Assembly: GCA_025331125.1 (NCBI GenBank)
Contig: JAOALB010000314.1
Coordinates: 1 to 19,563, forward strand
Direction of reading: 5' to 3'
Length of the DNA: 19,563 bases
From: Mycogone perniciosa
Taxonomy: Eukaryota; Ascomycota; Sordariomycetes; Hypocreales; Hypocreaceae
Shown in pieces: positions 19,109 through 19,563 of this stretch (positions within the stretch are counted from its first letter, which is position 1; every line of letters begins with the position of its first letter). A program made the translations under genes and the position numbers. A model generated the notes under the pieces. That model was given only the letters and a program-made list of their open reading frames with translations, was not told the origin of the DNA and did not search any database.

Positions 19109-19311
19109 ATTCTAGTTGTTGGTAATTTGGGTAGGCTCGTACAACAGGCTTCCCAAGATATTACGCCTAGGGGAGTTGTGTTGGCATCATCCGCATATAC
19201 GACTCTTCCGAATCGGTGCGAGCGGTTACCGACACTGTTGCTAGTCACTGCCAGGCGCCAGCTTTTATCCCCTTGATATGATCTGCCATCAAAACCAGTA
19301 ACGAATCAGAT
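19109..19311. other. Spacer between the two gene fragments
   Basis: Normal base composition and no convincing frame. A minus-strand frame at 19,066-19,248 shows no family features and was not accepted. It may hold lost N-terminal parts or introns of the divergently oriented fragments. Confidence 0.35.
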
Positions 19312-19524
19312 GTGATTCACGTGCCTGCGTTGATGCTGTGCCATTCGGTGCAGATATTCTTATTTGTGCCGACTGACTGGGGCAAGAATCGCGTGTATTC
19401 GAGAGATGTCGATTCATACCCTCGTCATTACCCAGAACCACTAGCGACAGAGACCCAGGTCGGGGGTAAGATTTTCTTGGAGCACTTGTATCAATCACAG
19501 ATCAACAGTATGAGGGCTCATTGA
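19312..19524 (+). pseudogene. Gene fragment, unknown family, copy 2
   Basis: Plus-strand frame reading HVPALMLCHSVQIFLFVPTD, GKNRVYSRDVDSYPRHY, then EPLATETQVGGKIFLEHLYQ and a stop. It shares LxLCxxVQIxLxxPxxW, RxYxxDxDxY with copy 1 in the opposite orientation. The frame opens with GTG, not ATG, and upstream sequence in frame is not obviously coding, so it is probably a fragment or a later exon. Composition is normal and not RIP-shaped. Function unknown. Confidence 0.4.
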
Positions 19525-19563
19525 CGAATGCATAAAATGATAGAATTCGACACTCTTGCTTAT

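Noticed and set aside
1..19563. CRISPR arrays, tRNA, rRNA or bacterial-type operons
   Set aside because: No regularly spaced short repeats, tRNA-like cloverleaf or rRNA motifs were seen, and the RIP pattern, LINE and Gypsy elements indicate a fungal nuclear genome.

Overview
This window is a transposon graveyard from a filamentous ascomycete (Pezizomycotina). Most of it (about 250-4,550 and 4,850-16,200) is extremely rich in TA and poor in CA/TG. Old reading frames are broken almost only by TAA/TAG where CAA/CAG would be expected, and Cys/His codons have become Tyr codons. This is the signature of repeat-induced point mutation (RIP). Normal-composition islands remain at about 4,555-4,830, 16,205-17,800 and 18,810-19,563.

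Layout. 1-75 is the end of an LTR cut by the window edge. 258-852 is a solo LTR with a perfect 5-bp target duplication (TSD). About 858-4,540 is a minus-strand Ty3/Gypsy relic (Gypsy A: gag, RT, RNase H, start of integrase) carrying two short (119 bp) solo LTRs in opposite orientation. At about 4,577 a plus-strand cellular gene begins. It resembles a P-loop kinase-like protein. It is interrupted at 4,830 and resumes in the same frame at 16,544.

The interruption is a four-level nest: kinase-like gene <- 5'-truncated Tad1-like LINE on the minus strand (4,831-16,543, 14-bp TSD, oligo-A end) <- a long-inverted-repeat 'foldback' element (5,818-15,170, arms about 576-580 bp) <- a structurally complete Gypsy LTR retrotransposon (Gypsy B, 6,328-14,053, TSD TTACT). 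Gypsy B has gag-pol on the minus strand with a probable chromodomain. It also has an extra plus-strand (antisense) gene next to its 3' LTR, encoding a Cys-cluster plus coiled-coil protein. Removing each layer restores the one beneath it. The exception is the foldback insertion, where a block of LINE coding sequence is missing.

Right of the nest, the 3' end of the kinase-like gene runs in frame into a second decayed gene of an unrecognised, probably fungal family (to about 17,800). Next come a 245-bp AT-rich spacer, a MITE with TA target duplication (18,045-18,806) split by a solo LTR with TSD CTTAG, and two divergent, oppositely oriented fragments of one unknown gene family (18,836-19,524).

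No intact protein-coding gene, tRNA, rRNA or CRISPR array was seen. All protein-family calls come from motifs read by eye; no database search was possible. Domain boundaries in RIP-damaged stretches are approximate.
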